Shown here one piece after another: positions 23,201-36,841 of a stretch of 64,000 nt of DNA. A model generated the notes under the pieces. That model made no database searches and had not been told where the DNA came from. It was given only the letters and a program-made list of their open reading frames with translations. The stretch is from positions 11,842,001-11,906,000 of the forward strand of contig CAJFCV020000004.1 of assembly GCA_904066235.2 (NCBI GenBank). The letters run 5' to 3'. Made by a program: the position numbers and the translations under genes. Source of the DNA: Bursaphelenchus xylophilus (taxonomy: Eukaryota; Nematoda; Chromadorea; Rhabditida; Aphelenchoididae). Numbering within the stretch: the stretch's first letter is position 1; each line of letters begins with the position of its first letter.

Positions 23201-26018
23201 CTTAATTGGTTTCGCAGCTAGTCGGGTTCATTCGCTAGCGTCCAACTTCCTCATTGCCCGCGGAGTGGCGTGTGGAAAAGAGACATAAAAGGGAAAGTAA
23301 TCCCAAGATCTCGTTTTGAGTTGTGATCTAGAGCTGAGTCAGAGCTCGTTGCAAAAAATGGAGCATATTATCCATTCGAATGGCTGCAAGTCAACCGAAA
23401 TGAGGCTGTGACACAGAGCACAAGTCAGATGTGTTCTATGGAACTACATCCCCTATAAAACTGCAAAAACTTTAACCAAAAACATGACAAAGAATCATCC
23501 TTGTCGACTAAAGTCTTGCTTCAGAATTCTAAGTCTGTTTCGCCCTTGAAATATGAATATTTTGGCTTTTGTTCGCGCTTTTCTGGTGTTTGGTGCCTTC
23601 CGGAAGCGGCTCTCGCGTTTTTCCGCCCCACTCGACAAAGACCTTGTAAATCCTCGCCTACTTTATAGTATACTCACTCTTTCGCAACATTCCGCGAGTC
23701 CTCTCCACTCAACCCCGAGCCGTGGGCGGCAGCTAGCGCCGGAGGAATTCGTTAAGGCGTCTTCAAGCGTTTTTTTCTTCCTCCTCCTTCTCGCCGCATT
23801 TTCTTTTCATCCGCTCGTCCGTGGCGCCGAAGAATCTTTGCTACGGGAGAATCGCGGCGAAATCCGCATGTGAATGGGCGCTCCGTGCCCCTTCTTCGTT
23901 GCCAACGGGGCGAGTCCGTCACGCGGTGCTCTCCAAACATAATTCTCGCGATGACTTCCGAACGTGACTCGTTGGATGGACGGTGCTCGATCCGTGGGCA
24001 TCCGTGATTCATGCCGAATCTTCGGGACGCTTTATTAAACAAATTTTTGCGTGCTGCAGCGAAACGATGACTGTTCGCTCAGGCGATCAGGTTCATAAGG
24101 CCAACGGTCTTAAGACTGCCAAAAGCTCAAAGATCTGCGACCGCAGGGTTCTACTTGGGGTCATGCCGACCTCCGGCTGATTGTGGGAATCGTTTTGTTC
24201 TTCTTCGAACCGATCGCCTAAGGTCAAAGCACGTGTTTTGACCTCAGGTCGCGACCTCAGGTCTTTCCCGAAAGCCCCACCGCGTTCATTTGGAAGTCCC
24301 ACCACGTTCTGATTCATTTGGACCTTAATATTGCCGGAGGGCGAGTCGAAGAGTGCACCATATATCTCGGCGAGTTCCTGCGTCTATTGCTTCATTCACC
24401 GCCCCGAAGGAGCGCGCCTGTCGTCGCTAGTGGGGATGTGCGCCTCGGCCGGTGTCGGACCACCCGCACTCGTCCCCGGCCACCTCATGGTGTGCTCGGG
24501 ATGCCTTGGGGCGATAGCGCGCCATTCCCCTCCACTCACAACGATTTCTTTGTGTTTCGCGGCGAAAAATGGATTTTCGAAGCCGGAAGACCGGGCGAAT
24601 TTTGCGGTTTGAGCGGTCCGAACAATGTTTTGGCGGTTACTGTAGCAAGGTGAGGGCTCATTCTTACCTGAGGGTTTAATTCCCTCCTATTATTATAAAG
24701 TTTTCAAAGCGAGCTCGGGTTAAAAACTCAGGAAGACGTGTTCTTCTAGAAAATTCTAAAAATTTTGTAGGCAGCAAGTTGATCGCTAGTTGGAAAAAAA
24801 CATCTGTCAGCGATTTCTCGCCTTCTGCTTGGCTGATTTCGAAGATACGCTCCCAATTCCTCCATCTATCATTGAATTAGCGAATTCCTCGCGAAGCGTC
24901 CAGCCTTCCTTATCGCGTGATCTCTCGTTGAGCTTCGCTTCCGCCCTAAGGCTACGAATTGTTCGCTCTCCGTCCGATTCTGCCGACTGGCCGAAGGTCG
25001 AGAGTGGGGAGAGCGGCGGCGGCGGCGGCGCTCGACGGTGTGTGCATACGCCCTCGAGCGCTTTGCTTTTCTTTCCCCCCACATTTTTTTCGGGGTCCGC
25101 TTTTCCATTTCCCTCGAGGCGAGCAGTCATGTGGTATTGAACCGCTCGCGTTTTGCTTTCCACCCCATTTTGTTCATATTATATTCAATCCGATCCCATA
25201 GAAGCGAAAACTTTTTTTGTGTGTGTGTGGAGCACTTTGTCGGAGCGTCGAAAATCGACGGCGTTTCGTTGACGTCGCATTCCCTGGAATCAGAAGCGGC
25301 GATCGGTCCGCCGGAAACTTCGGGGCGGCTTGCGAAGCGGCGCTTTCGGGGATGGGTGCGGCTTATTAGTAGGCCATTGCGGGACTGTTTTTTGTGTATT
25401 ATCATCTTCTTTTGTTTTGACCGTTTTATTATGACAGAAGAGGAGTGGGGAGGCTCGGTTGGGGGGTCTTCATTGGTAATTGGGCAGTTATGGGATTGCA
25501 TTTTGCGGAGCGAGCAGATAAATTTGTAGGCTTGGCAAGATGCCAGCCCGGCCTACATGCGATTTCCTGTCTCCACGAGCACCTTGGTCTACATCTTTTT
25601 TTCTCTATGTTAATCCAATTTTCCAATAGCGTTTGCACTATATTCGGAGGGATTGGTCTTTAAGATGTCCTTAGGAACTCTTTGTTGCGTTCTTTTCACT
25701 GCATAGCTATTTTTAATGCATAATTCATGCGCTTAGCGGTCCTCGAATCGAACCGTTCGTATTTGCGTGCAAGCTTCGATTCCACAGTATTTGCACGGAT
25801 CGTTTACCTGTTTTGGCTCTGCAAGTTCTCGTGTGATTTCCTGGGGGAGGAGAAAAACAATTGTGAAGTAATTGGGGGATGATAACAACCAGAGTGCACG
25901 TAGTAGAAGTTCGCGGACTTTGTTCGCTTGTTTATCCCCAACTAATTGGTGCAATTAGGACTAAAGTGCAGTATTAAAAACTGCGTGGCTTGCATATTGC
26001 GCTGCTGCAGCCACAACT

Positions 26019-26053
26019 CGAGTTTGAACCACTTTTCAAGTGGTCCAAACTCG
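26019..26053 (+). other. Hairpin with a 16 bp stem
   Basis: CGAGTTTGAACCACTT and AAGTGGTCCAAACTCG are separated by TTC, with one mismatch. The flanks do not pair, so a microRNA precursor is unlikely. Confidence 0.7.
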
Positions 26054-27272
26054 GAGGCCTCAGTATGTTCAACATGCGGTGGTTGTGATCTCTGGAAATT
26101 GTTCAAAAAAATAGATATATCGATATTGATCTCAAGCTGCGTGCTTTCGCATTGTCCTGAGCCCCGGTTCCGTTGCGTTGCAGCAAATCCATCTCCGTCG
26201 TTGGGGGATGTGTAATCTGTCATTATCATTGCAAAAAAGATAGATATTGTTTCTTTCGATTTCCGGTACCCCCCACCACTCTTCCCCCCAAAAAACGACG
26301 ACGCTGAATGAATCAGGGCGTTGAGTCGGCTTCTGATTCTTCTTGATTTCGTCGCCCCGAACCTCATCGCTTTTCGATTTCCTGCTGGAAGGCAAGAGCC
26401 CGACCTCAATCCCATCCCCTTTCCCTTATTGCATCCCGCGAGATTTTCGTCAAGAATTTTGCCGCTGACGTCGGTGGCTTCTGATCGCGTTCTTCAGCGA
26501 ACCCTTCCGAATTTGGCTAGTTGTTTTGCGGAACTCGTGACCCATTTTGTCGGTGATGATGATGTTGGGAAAAAAGGGGCTTCTTTCACTTCTTATTACT
26601 GTGAGATCATTGCGCATTGGTTCGTTATTTTACGGGCGTATTTTGTGGGCAAATTCAACGAACTCGCGAGGGCAATAAAACGCAAGCCGTTTGCTCAGCT
26701 GTTTACGGAATTTGGTAATATTTAATTGTTCCTCCTCAAGACCAAAACAAGCTCCTTTTTTCTTGTTTTCGCCCAACTGACCGTCCGCAAAAAACGGCTT
26801 GAACTCGAGTTGAGCATGCGACTAGGTTAGGGGCGGATAAGGGCAAAATTGAACAGTTAACTTCACCATGCTTTCGTCATCATCACCTGTTTTTAGCGCC
26901 CTCATGCCGCGAAGATCAGTTCATCCGTCCTTTGCTTGATATTTGGTTTGTTTATGGGTTTTTTAGGGCAGGTAATCTCTGATTTTACGTGGGTTTTATA
27001 ACTCCCGGAAGTTGGCGTTCTCCCAGTTTTGGGTATAACGAGAAGATGGATGGATGACCTCTTTTGATTCTTTTTTTATCAAAGCGCAACGAAGTTCAGT
27101 AACAAGTGTTTACCTTTTTACTAATTGCAAAACAGCCGAGATTCTTCTCCCTGTTTTTTGCAGCTCCATTTTATATATAGCGAGGATGCATGATTAGTAT
27201 ATATCACATGAGAAATTGCAAAGAATCCTCCGTTTTGCCTCCCCCTTCCGATCATATTGGTCTCTGTTTTTT

Positions 27273-27292
27273 TACACACACACACACACACA
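27273..27292. repeat. (CA)n microsatellite
   Basis: About ten CA units in a row. Confidence 0.9.
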
Positions 27293-28871
27293 CAACCCAT
27301 CCATAATCCTCTTCTCAATTTGTCGGATGATTAAAGATCTTCTTCGCCCTCGGTTTATTGGGCGACGAGCTTATTAAGCCGCTTGACCATTAAAGATCTC
27401 CCCTCCCAATTCTCCGCGATTTGCCGCGGCCCTGGGCGCGCGTTCGAATCCGCCGTTTCCCCCCGCATTTTCCCGCCTTCTCCACGCCGCTTTTCCTCTC
27501 TGTTTTTGTTTTAGCGCGCAATTCGAATCTTGGAGATTGGGGGAATGGGGCAGGCGGCGTTCCACGAAATCGGCGAGCGCGCCCCTGCTGCAGAACGCGC
27601 TCGGAGCAGAAAAACGCCGTTGCAAACGGGCCCCCATTGTTTCGCCCCATTCTTCGGCTTGAATTGAAAATAATTTGCGTTTTGTAAAACAATTTTTGTT
27701 AAGATTCTCCTTCCGTGGACTTTCGACCTTCTTCCCCACCGCCGCCGCAAAGGCGATGAACTTTAAAAGAAGGGGGGCCCCGGGAATTCGCGTTGTTTCT
27801 TCGATCCCGTGCAATTTTTTAATCGAGATGGAATTGAAATTTAACGATTCGAAATTGATAGCCCGAGGGGTTGATTTCTCGATTTGGGGTGTATAAGGGT
27901 TGCATAATCGAGAATTGTGACGTTGTCATGATTTTCACATTCTGGTTCCTTACTTTTTTCGCTTTTTTTTTAAACGATGACATTTTGGTCAAAACGGGGG
28001 AAAATCGTATTCTTTGGCCTTTAGATGGCCTTGTCTTCTTGCTGATCAGTTCGCACTAAATTTAGATGCTTTTGGCAACAATTGCAAGCAGTTTATTATG
28101 ATGTGTTCTTGATTTATGTCTCTTACTGTGATAACGTTCATTTCTGTATTCATTGTGTTCTCGACTCATTACCGGCCTCCAGGCGCTCCCTCCTCACCAC
28201 ACCCCTCTCTCTACACTTTAGGCTACATCTCATGACGAGCCGAACACCCCATCATCCCCCAACAACCAGCTGATTGTTGTCGTCGCAGGCCGACGTCGGA
28301 TCCATGGCGCCGCTCCTTATCAGAGCCGAATCACGTGGGATCACGAGTGTTTCCTTCGCCTCTCCCCACTTACTCTCTCTTTCTGTCTTCTTTGTGATGA
28401 TGTGCGAATCGGTGGAGTGTATTCTCCCGAACTTCGCCTCCCTCCCCCTCCCCATTCCCCTTCGATGGAATTCTCTGAGACCGTTGTTGTCGCTCTTCGC
28501 GGAATGACTGATTATCCCCGCGGTGCTGACGTCGACACGCCTTTCGCTTGATCGTTATTTTTGGTCTTACACGAAACCCATTTTTTTCTGTTGACTTGGC
28601 TGATCGGTTATCAAGCGGAGGGTAGCCCGTGGGGGGTTTGTTTTTCAGAGAACTTGCCCTTTTATTCGAAAACGCTTCCCGCCGCTGTCCAAGAAAGGTT
28701 GTTGCTGATTTTTTCGGGGGGCTTTCCGTTGATAATTTTGATTATTTTTTTATTACACTACAAATTATTGATCTGGAACGCTGTTTGGCAATGCTGTTTC
28801 GACGTTGTGTTTTTCTGGAAGGAATTTTATTTTTGGCTTGGCGTTTTATTCGCTTCAGGAATTTTTTACTA

Positions 28872-29026
28872 TTATTCTGTCGGGAAAATAATGAGTACAA
28901 TGTCGTTGTGCTGATCGTGTCGCTGAATTGAAAAACAATTTGATTTTACCGCGGCACAATTCATTTTCCAGCGACGATAGAATTTTCAATGCGACAGAGT
29001 CCTCATTATTTTCCCGACAGATGATA
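28872..29026 (-). mobile_element. Family A MITE, only copy in the repeat-poor interval
   Basis: Both arms and the interior are present. The right end has lost a few bases (GACAGATGATA). Confidence 0.9.
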
Positions 29027-30587
29027 TTCGCAAAAAAAATTTCTAGCACTCGCTAATTTTTTGCGTCTTTTCGCCGCGAACCCGCGAGCTTTCGCCCAAT
29101 TTTTTTGCGTCTTTCGCGGATTCCTTCGCCCTCGACCTTATCGTCCACTCGGATCTGACCTCGCGCGCCTTTAATGCGGCTGAAGCGCGAGCGATACAGT
29201 CACATCCAAGTGGGAAGAGGGGAGAGAAAAGAAAGAGCAAGCAGAAGAAGGCGGCGGGGATGGGAGGGGCGCCGCGATCCGCGACAGGCACTGCCAACAT
29301 CTTTACAGAAGGAGAGCGAAACCGAAAAGAAAAAAGCCCAAGACAAGAAGAAAGTGGGGGGAGGAGGAGGAGGAGGGGATAAATCGCGCGCGACACTCGC
29401 TCAACTACATTGGTTGCACTTTAATTCCTCTCTATTTATTCACATCGTCGCCAAAAGTCCGGTGGAATTTTAGACGGTCCGCGCGCGCGATTACTGTACG
29501 CTGCTGATCTTGGGTTTGTCGAGTCCTCGCGAGCGCACCTCATTAGGAAGCAGAGGGGATTTGAGGCGCGCTGGGAAGGTTCTAGATCAACTTGAAGGTT
29601 TTGATTTTTTGGAATTTGCATATTTTTTTGATTTGTCATCAAATTAAAACTTCATGAATATTCTTCATCTGAACGGTCAAAATTTTTGCGAATTCAACAA
29701 TCTCCGCCCTCAAAAAAGTTCACAAGTTTTTTTTCGGCTAGTACAAAGGAGAATCCGTAAAAAGTCGTGACCATCCGGCTCAACCTGCCCCTTTTTTTCT
29801 TCGCACGTTGTTTCGATTGCACTTTTCCAGCGAAAAACGGTTGTTTTTGTCTGGCGTTTTTTTATTGTGTCGGCCCTCCCCACTCGTTTATCGTCGCGTA
29901 TTTGTACAAACTTTTCGCCGTTTCGCCGACTCATTAAGAGAATCACGACCGCCCCGTTCGGAATGTGACACCCGGCTTCATTTTTCCCACCCCTTCGCGA
30001 CTTTAAAAGGACATACGGGGTGTTTGCGCTGATCGTGGGGGCTTAGTTCGGACACTACCGTCCAAGCGGACCGCTTATGTTTATTTTGGGGCTGATCATG
30101 CGTGGTATCACACAGGTCGAACTTTAATCCGGTTTATTGGCTGTTTTCGACTACCTTTATTGTTGTGTTTCACCGCGTTGTCGGGTTGTTCGGTGGCGGG
30201 AAGTTTGACGGCAGACAGTTGAGTGCGTGCGTGTTTCGAAACTCCGGTTACGATTTACTTTCTGTTCCCGACGCCCTGCCAGCGTTTTTCGAGAGCGATC
30301 CGCGACCCTTGTCCGTCCGCATTTTTTTGGAGAGTTTATCGCAACTCTTGTGCCCCCAACTTTTTTCTCCGCTCCTCTTGTGTGTCTCGCGAGACCCCCG
30401 ACGTGGTGGGCGTTGGAATGCAACTTTTTGCTTGAGGCATTCCTGCTCTTTCGCTCTCTATTCGCCGCTCTCAGTCGTCACCCGATTTCGTCATCGGGCC
30501 GGACTCGCCCCCCTCCCCGCCCGAAATGTCAGGCGGTTCGTTCGTCGGGGGCTGGGCGAGTCCGCGATGTGAGTGTGCAAGAGGGGA

Positions 30588-30660
30588 CTTGAGTGAGAGA
30601 GCGAGAGAGTGAGGGAGCGAGAAAGAAGGAAGAAAGAGAGCGAGAGAAAGAGAGAGTGGT
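30588..30660. repeat. GA-rich purine tract
   Basis: Over 70 bases of almost pure A/G on the plus strand, mostly GAGAGA and GAAAGA words. The arginine/serine-rich ORFs here come from this composition. Confidence 0.9.
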
Positions 30661-31337
30661 GTGGGATATTCGCTTGAATGGATTCGCTCGTATCCTCTTT
30701 GCGAAATCGCCCCCCTGCCTTCTCTCCACTCCCACTTCCTTTCTTTCCCCCCACTTTTCGTGTCCTCGCTTCGGCGGGAAGCCGCCGATTTTTTTCGAGC
30801 GAGCGATTCGGCGCCTCCGACCCCACTCCAGACTCCGCCCACAAATTTCTCTTTCGGCGCTCCCCTGCCCCCGCCCCCGGCCCCATCGCTCGTCCGGACC
30901 GCCGCTGTCCGTTTTCCTCTCCCAACGACTGCGTTGGGCGGCTGCGTTTTGCGTTTCGGGGTTTTAAACGGAGGGCGCCGCGAGCGATCAATACTTTCCC
31001 TAAAGGCCCAATTCTTTGCCAAGTTTTTGGAATTCGAGCCGCCTTTAAGAGGGTCTATGATTACATTTATTGGATGATCAATTTTTTACGCCGCTAATAG
31101 CCATGTGAGTGCGATTTCAACGAATTCCAAATGTTTGATTAATTCCTTGCCAATTTCTCCACCACTTCCATGCTTCCAAATTAATTGTTTGAAATGGGTT
31201 TTTTGCCGCTGAAAAAGGGCACACGTTTCGGGGAGCGGGCGGTTTCCGCTAATTTGAAACATTTGCCAAAAACATCCGGCTCACATAGTTTTTTCCGCAT
31301 TTTCAAACAAGCCGTTCCGTTTCGCCCCACTCTTCAT

Positions 31338-31354
31338 GTGTGTGTGTGTGTGTG
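31338..31354. repeat. (GT)n microsatellite
   Basis: About eight GT units. A shorter GT run is at about 39213-39225. Confidence 0.9.
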
Positions 31355-32265
31355 TTTCAAAAAATGCTGAGGAATTCGTTTGACGTAATTCGCACAACTC
31401 GTGACTCTCTTTTCTAGTATACATAATTCGGGGCTGCTGCTGGAAAAGCGAACTTTTGTTTTATGAGTGATTGGCACACCACTTGTTTTTTGCGGTTTTT
31501 GGGGGTGTGGAGTTGGCCAAGGAAATGCGGAACGGTCGATTATGTGATAAGGCGGCTACTTCCTCGGGTCGAAAGGTCGGCTTATTCGGCGGGGATTTGG
31601 GGTGTTTCAAGTCTGTACTTCTTTGACTTTCGATATTTGTTTTACGTTCCTCTCCGTTTTGCTGGCGCCGCCCAGCATGTCTGATTATGATACTTATCCT
31701 GCACTAGTCCTTAATTTGAGGATTATTGTTGATTAAAAATTCTCTCAGCCCTCTACGGTAGCCTCGTGCCAACAATAATGGAGAGGGAGATAAAAGGGCA
31801 TGATGATAAAGCGGTTACGAACGTGGTCCGCGTTTACAAAGACCTCGTTGGGAACTTCGGATGACAACGTACGAAGGAGTTGTTTTTCTTCCTTATTAAC
31901 CGCGCCCTGAGGGCAGCTGAATTCGCGGTTCGCACGTGACTGTTTTTCGTTCCTGGACTGGTAACAGACACTATGTTTTCGGCCTTAATTTGCCATTCAG
32001 TCGCAAAAAACGCATGACGGCCGCGTTCCTGTTATATATACACCTTGCGCTATTCCGGGGCCGGTTCTTATTATTCAGCGTTTCGAACCGCTTTTTATGC
32101 ACCCATTAATTCTCGGACATGTGATAAAGACTATGTGGGTGTATCATTTTTTTATTGTTCTTGGAATTACCTTTATATTGTTTGCGGTTTCCGTGATCGT
32201 GCGTGCGTGAGGAAGTGATTCCTCTCACCCATCTCCATCATTAACCTAATGTTTTTTTCTTGCAG

Positions 32266-32433
32266 GACAATTACCGCCGCCTCATCGACGGATCCCCGGA
32301 ATACAAGACTACACACGTTTTTTGTCTACAATCATCATTTTCGCCCGCTTTTTTACATGATTCACACGCCATGTGGGTTTCCATCCTAGTCGATGGAGTT
32401 GGGTGCGGGGTCTCGTCGGCGTTCTCGCCGAAC
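32266..32433 (+). other. Orphan exon-like segment
   Basis: It follows a strong acceptor TTTTTTTCTTGCAG. The frame reads DNYRRLIDGSPEYKTTH with C-ending, coding-like codons (TAC CGC CGC CTC ATC GAC), then stays open to a TGA at 32434. No good donor is visible: the GTTTTT at 32317 is weak. It could be a 5' exon of the kinase gene or of an unseen gene, or chance. A tested join to the 36567 segment does not keep phase. Confidence 0.3.
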
Positions 32434-35400
32434 TGATTTCCCAGCCTATTTTTGGGGGCGAACGCGCACAACTTTTGTGTGTTGTTTTTGGGTTCAGAAT
32501 CAGCTGACCGAAAATTCTTTAAATTTACTACGCCACTGTGTTTTGATTCGGCGTTTACAGAGCCTTCGTACGTGTTTATTATGTTCTCACCTTATGTTAG
32601 GAACGTTCTGGCAGAGATGCACGTACTTTTAACTCGGGAAATATGTAGTTTCATTGGGTTTGAGTTATGCTACCACGTGATTATATACTTGTGCTAAAAT
32701 CCTCCCCGGGGTCTCGTTCGGGTTCTACCTATACGAGTGGGGGTTTGTGAACAATTGGTATGAAGGGAGTTTGTGGCCTTGTAGTTTAGACGTCATTGAT
32801 CCCAGGAATCCTCTCCCCCACTCATCGAAGGCCTCATAAGCGCTATCCCCGCTGATTCAGAGAGATTTCAGTCATCCATATCCCCCATTTTCGCTTCCTC
32901 CTCCTCCACCTCGCAGCCTACCTCTTCTTTTATTAAAACCGATCGCGAAACACATGACTTGCACTGTAAAAACAAAAGAGTTTCTTGTAAGGTCCAATGT
33001 GATGTCCTCCACCTGTCTGTCTGCGCTGGTGGGGCTGCAGCGCGTCATCGAGCCTCAAGCGGTTTTTGTTTGCGCATGCGACCGCGCGCTCCCCCCATGT
33101 TTCTCGTGTTTTTTTCGGGGCGGTGGAGAACACACAGTTTCGGGAGTCATGTGAACAAGTTCGTTTTCGATGTTTGATTCAAGTTTGTCGGGTCGTGGCG
33201 GACGTGCGGATGCCTGGAGACCTCAAGTCCAGTGGGTTTTTCCACGAGAATCCGAGACGTTTTTTCGGCGGGCTCCTTATGGGATTTCCAAACCTCCAAA
33301 TTTCCACGTTTTCGGAATCTGGACGGCATGCCGAGCACGAGACCGGCTGACTCAGCCCCCATTTTTCTCCTTACGCTTTGTCATCGGGTATTTATGGGGT
33401 GTTTTCCGGGCAGGCTCGCTCATTTGACGTCACTTCTTTTCATGAGTTTGTTGTTCTAGGATATGTTCGCCGGGGTCGTTCTGTCGTCATTGTCCACGTT
33501 TTTTTCGCGCCGCTCACGAGGCCCCCGGTTCGCCCCAAAAGGCGCCACGTCTGACTGACAGTTGTTTTTTTTTTCGCTTCGTACTTTTGGGCTTGTCGTG
33601 TTTCCGTATGTCAGGCGCGGGTCACGTGCCGTCTGTGGGAGCGAACGCCGCACGAGCATGTCATAAGGGGGGCCGGCGCGCTTTCCGCAGGGCATGTACC
33701 GGTGCCCTTGTTTGTTTTGATGCACACTACAGGGGCTGCACTTTCGGCATTTGTTGTTTTGCAGGTCCATCTCGTGGTCCTCGGTCCGCCCAGACGTCCT
33801 CGTTTTTGGGGTTGTTTTTGAACTCGTCTGTGCGAACAATTGCCGGCAACAATGCCCGCACACAAAAAATAGGTCCGCGAAAAAAGTTCATTAGCGTCCA
33901 CGCGGACTATTCATGACAAACAAGTTGTTTTCCTCCGTCACGGCGCCAATTTGCTGCTGAAACCCCCCACAAGTCAATGTACATTTACGGCGTTTCGCGA
34001 GCGCGGCCCGGCCGCTCTTGGCCCGCCGTCCAGACAGGAAGGGATTTGTTTTTGGCCCGGCTTCAAATCCGCCTCGTGAGTCCGCTTCCTACCCGCCGGC
34101 GGCGTTTTTTCGGTCTTCTCGGTCGGGCTCGTCCTTTTCGTCGTTCCGAACGCCCCTCCCCACCCTACCTACAATATGCGTCCGCGGCTTTCGGGAGGAG
34201 GAAACGCCGGGGATTTGCAGACCATGTGCATAAAAAACACCTCTTATTTCAGCGAAAACACCCACCGACATATATTTAACAGGCTGTCCGTCGTGCCTGA
34301 AGGGGCTTTTTTTCGGCGGGGCGTCTCTCGACCGCTGTTGCGGCCTCGAGGCGCCGATTCGGCGCCCGATTTATGCACAACCCCCTCGCCGCCGTTTTCA
34401 TGGCATTTGGAGGAGAGGGCTCCAATTTTTCGAGCAAAATTCGGCTAGCGAGCTGAAAAAATTCATTCTTTACATTGCTGACGAGAAGCCGTCTCGTTTG
34501 CTTATTTCTTCACGATCTATTTCGGAAATCCATCCTGAAATCCAGGCGTTTTTTGAAGCCGTCTTGTGACCCCTTCTCCATCTTTCCGCCGGGCATATTG
34601 AATTCCACTTGGGGAGTTTCGCAACGATGACGTGGAGATTTCAGCCCGCCCTTTTCGCGGGTTGGATGTGACATAAAAATTCTCTCGATTATTGTTTTTG
34701 TTCGTCTGGACGTTCACGTGGTTCGACAGGATTAAGCGGTTGTAAACGCGCTGTTTTTTGGGCAGTTTCCTCGCTTTTACAGCGGTTTTTTGGGCTGCTC
34801 GTAAAGGCGATGCCCTCCGGTTGCACCTTCGTGGTGCATTCGGCGGTCTGCATGGAGCAGTTCGGCGATAAACACACGTTGTTTTTGGGCGGGCGAGGAG
34901 GAGCGTTTAGAACGGTCTTTCGGTCTTGACCCCACGCCAATTCATAAAATATGAAGAGGGGGGTTCCGCGGTCGCTCGCGGCCTCGCAAAAACAATCGCT
35001 TCTGATAATGTGAGTGATCAAATGAGCTGTTTACCGCATTCCACCCGGCGCCTCGGGAGAGGCGGGTCATGGAGTCAATTCATATCGCCCTCCGGACCAA
35101 TGGCGAGGGGATCACGTGTTTCCGTTTCCGTATTTTCCGCAATTACTCTTCATTTCCCCCCTCTTCATCTGATTATTCTTGTGCCTCCGGGCTTTTTGGG
35201 GGGAGCGCCGATTTTTTTCGTTCTTGTGTCGCTTTTTCTCTCCCATTCTTGTGGAGTTTCTTGTCCATTTTAGCGCGAGGGGAATTTGATACCTCTGTTT
35301 GCTCACGAGTTACTTTCGAGCTCTGTCCGTTGAGGCCTTAGGGTACGCGGTGGAAATTGGCCAAGTTGAACCCTCGTGTAAACCCTTGCAAACATTATGA

Positions 35401-36566
35401 ATCGGGAATTGGCATGAGAGCGGAAGAATGGCGGGTTAAAAAACGCCTCGTGAGCCGGAGGGTCCGTTGGGAAAAATGGTGGGGGAGGGGTTTTGAGGGT
35501 GTGTTTTCGGCAACATGTCCAACCGGACCAAACACTATTTTCCCGACCTTTTTTTGGGGGCCGCTGATTCAGTCGGACGAGTTTTTTTTTTTCTTACGGC
35601 GCTCTTCGTCTGGGGGGTTTCTGGACACGAGGGGCGGAAGAAAATTCGTGGAGCCTAGTATTTTTTGTCTGCACTTTTCTCTTCTTCTTATTCGTGTTTT
35701 TCGAAAATTTTGTGGCATTTTTCGGAATACGCAGTTGAGTTTCAGCCGGGGGTTAATCTTTGGCTACTGGCGGGGATTAGAGGTTAAAAAATAAGGCGAT
35801 TTTCGGATATTCTTGATTATCATGCACGTTTTCTTTATTCCTACAACTTTTATAAATTCATTTTCTCACGTCCTCTTCCATAAAAGTGTCAAAAACAAGG
35901 CGGCGAAATTTCTTTTTAATACCAATTGTTCCTGGATGCCAAAATTCGGTCGATAAGCCGGTTGTGGCATCGACATTCCTTCCCCTTCCCCCTTGCGGAA
36001 TCTTCGAAGAAAGCGCGCATTGAGTGGGCGGCGTGTTCGCGCATTCCAGCGTCGAGCGCTTCGCCGATCTCTCTGGTTTTCTCCACCTCCACTTTCTTCT
36101 CTGCCCCCGCTAACGCATCGCTTACACCGCATTCCAGCGTTCGTCGAGCTATTCTCTCTCCCCCATTTTCGTTTTCGGTATTAATTGAATTTTTTTCCCG
36201 AGTTCTCACTTTAAGACTGATTTTGCTGAACCCACTGGTCCGCCGGTCGCTACAACAAATCCTCGAGTTCTTTGACGGCTTCCTTTTGTCCAAATTCCTA
36301 TTCAAATTTTATGTCTAATATTTGTGGGGGCCAGCGAGACGCTTGCAATTCCAGCCCGTAATGAGTTTTGCATAAAATTTGATCGTTTGCACTGTTTCGG
36401 CTCGTTGATTGTCTCATTTTCATAAAGAGGTGCGAATCCTCTTCCCGCTTTGATTGGTTCGGTTCGCAATTCACGTTTTTTCCAACTCTTCGTGACTCTC
36501 CGACGTGTCGTGTTGCGTGTCCCAGCCGCTTAAGACGGAGGATTAACGGGTTCTTGCGTTTTGTAG

Positions 36567-36684
36567 AGAATTGCGTTTCAATTCGAAGTGTGCACGTCGC
36601 TGATTTGGACAGAAAAAATCGCGACAACCTTCTCAAGCAGCAGCAGCAGCAGAGTTCGCAACGAGGACGCAAAAGCGAGGACGT
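36567..36684 (+). other. Possible upstream exon of the kinase gene
   Basis: The segment follows an acceptor-like TTTTGTAG and ends at a GTGAGC donor (36685). Spliced to 36841 it gives GTG then ATG, so the frame runs straight into the kinase start codon. The translation is charged and contains a run of five Gln from CAG codons, followed by SSQRGRKSEDV. The frame stays open upstream to a TGA at 36380-36382 but contains no ATG. If coding, it therefore needs a further 5' exon; otherwise it is 5' UTR. The intron would be 156 bp. The phase match is observed; the exon itself is inferred. Confidence 0.45.
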
Positions 36685-36832
36685 GTGAGCACGGTGTGAG
36701 TGTTTCGTCCTTCCAGCCGCCCTTGCAACGACTCCCGGAACTGCAGCCCACCTTCCAACGACGAGCGCGAAGATTTGGTTCCCACTGGTCAACGCGCCCT
36801 TAGGCGGTGTTCTACCGCTTCTTCGCAGACAG

Positions 36833-36841
36833 TTTCGCAGG
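36833..36841 (+). promoter_or_regulatory. Splice or trans-splice acceptor at the kinase start codon
   Basis: The sequence TTTCGCAG ends at 36840 and the ATG begins at 36842. A second CTTCGCAG ends at 36828. An acceptor placed immediately before an ATG is typical of spliced-leader addition in nematodes, but it can equally serve a cis-spliced upstream exon. Confidence 0.5.

Larger units (their letters stand above)
20263..28871. other. Repeat-poor interval, no gene assigned
   Basis: Increasingly GC-rich towards the right, with a GGC run near 25013. ORFs up to 163 codons overlap on both strands without domains or a coherent splice pattern. Confidence 0.5.
29027..36566. other. GC-rich, repeat-poor interval upstream of the kinase
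   Basis: Rich in GAGCG, CCCC and CTCTC words and in CpG. TTTTTCGAGCGAGC occurs at about 30794 and again in the kinase intron at about 39868. Candidate promoter or long 5' intron sequence. No complete gene was found. Confidence 0.45.

Noticed and set aside
27440..27456. GCGTTCGAATCCGCC, tRNA T-arm-like
   Set aside because: No acceptor stem, D-arm or anticodon arm at the right spacing.
30471..31022. 183- and 166-codon minus-strand ORFs rich in Arg and Ser
   Set aside because: They overlap each other in different frames and their composition comes from the GA-rich tract.
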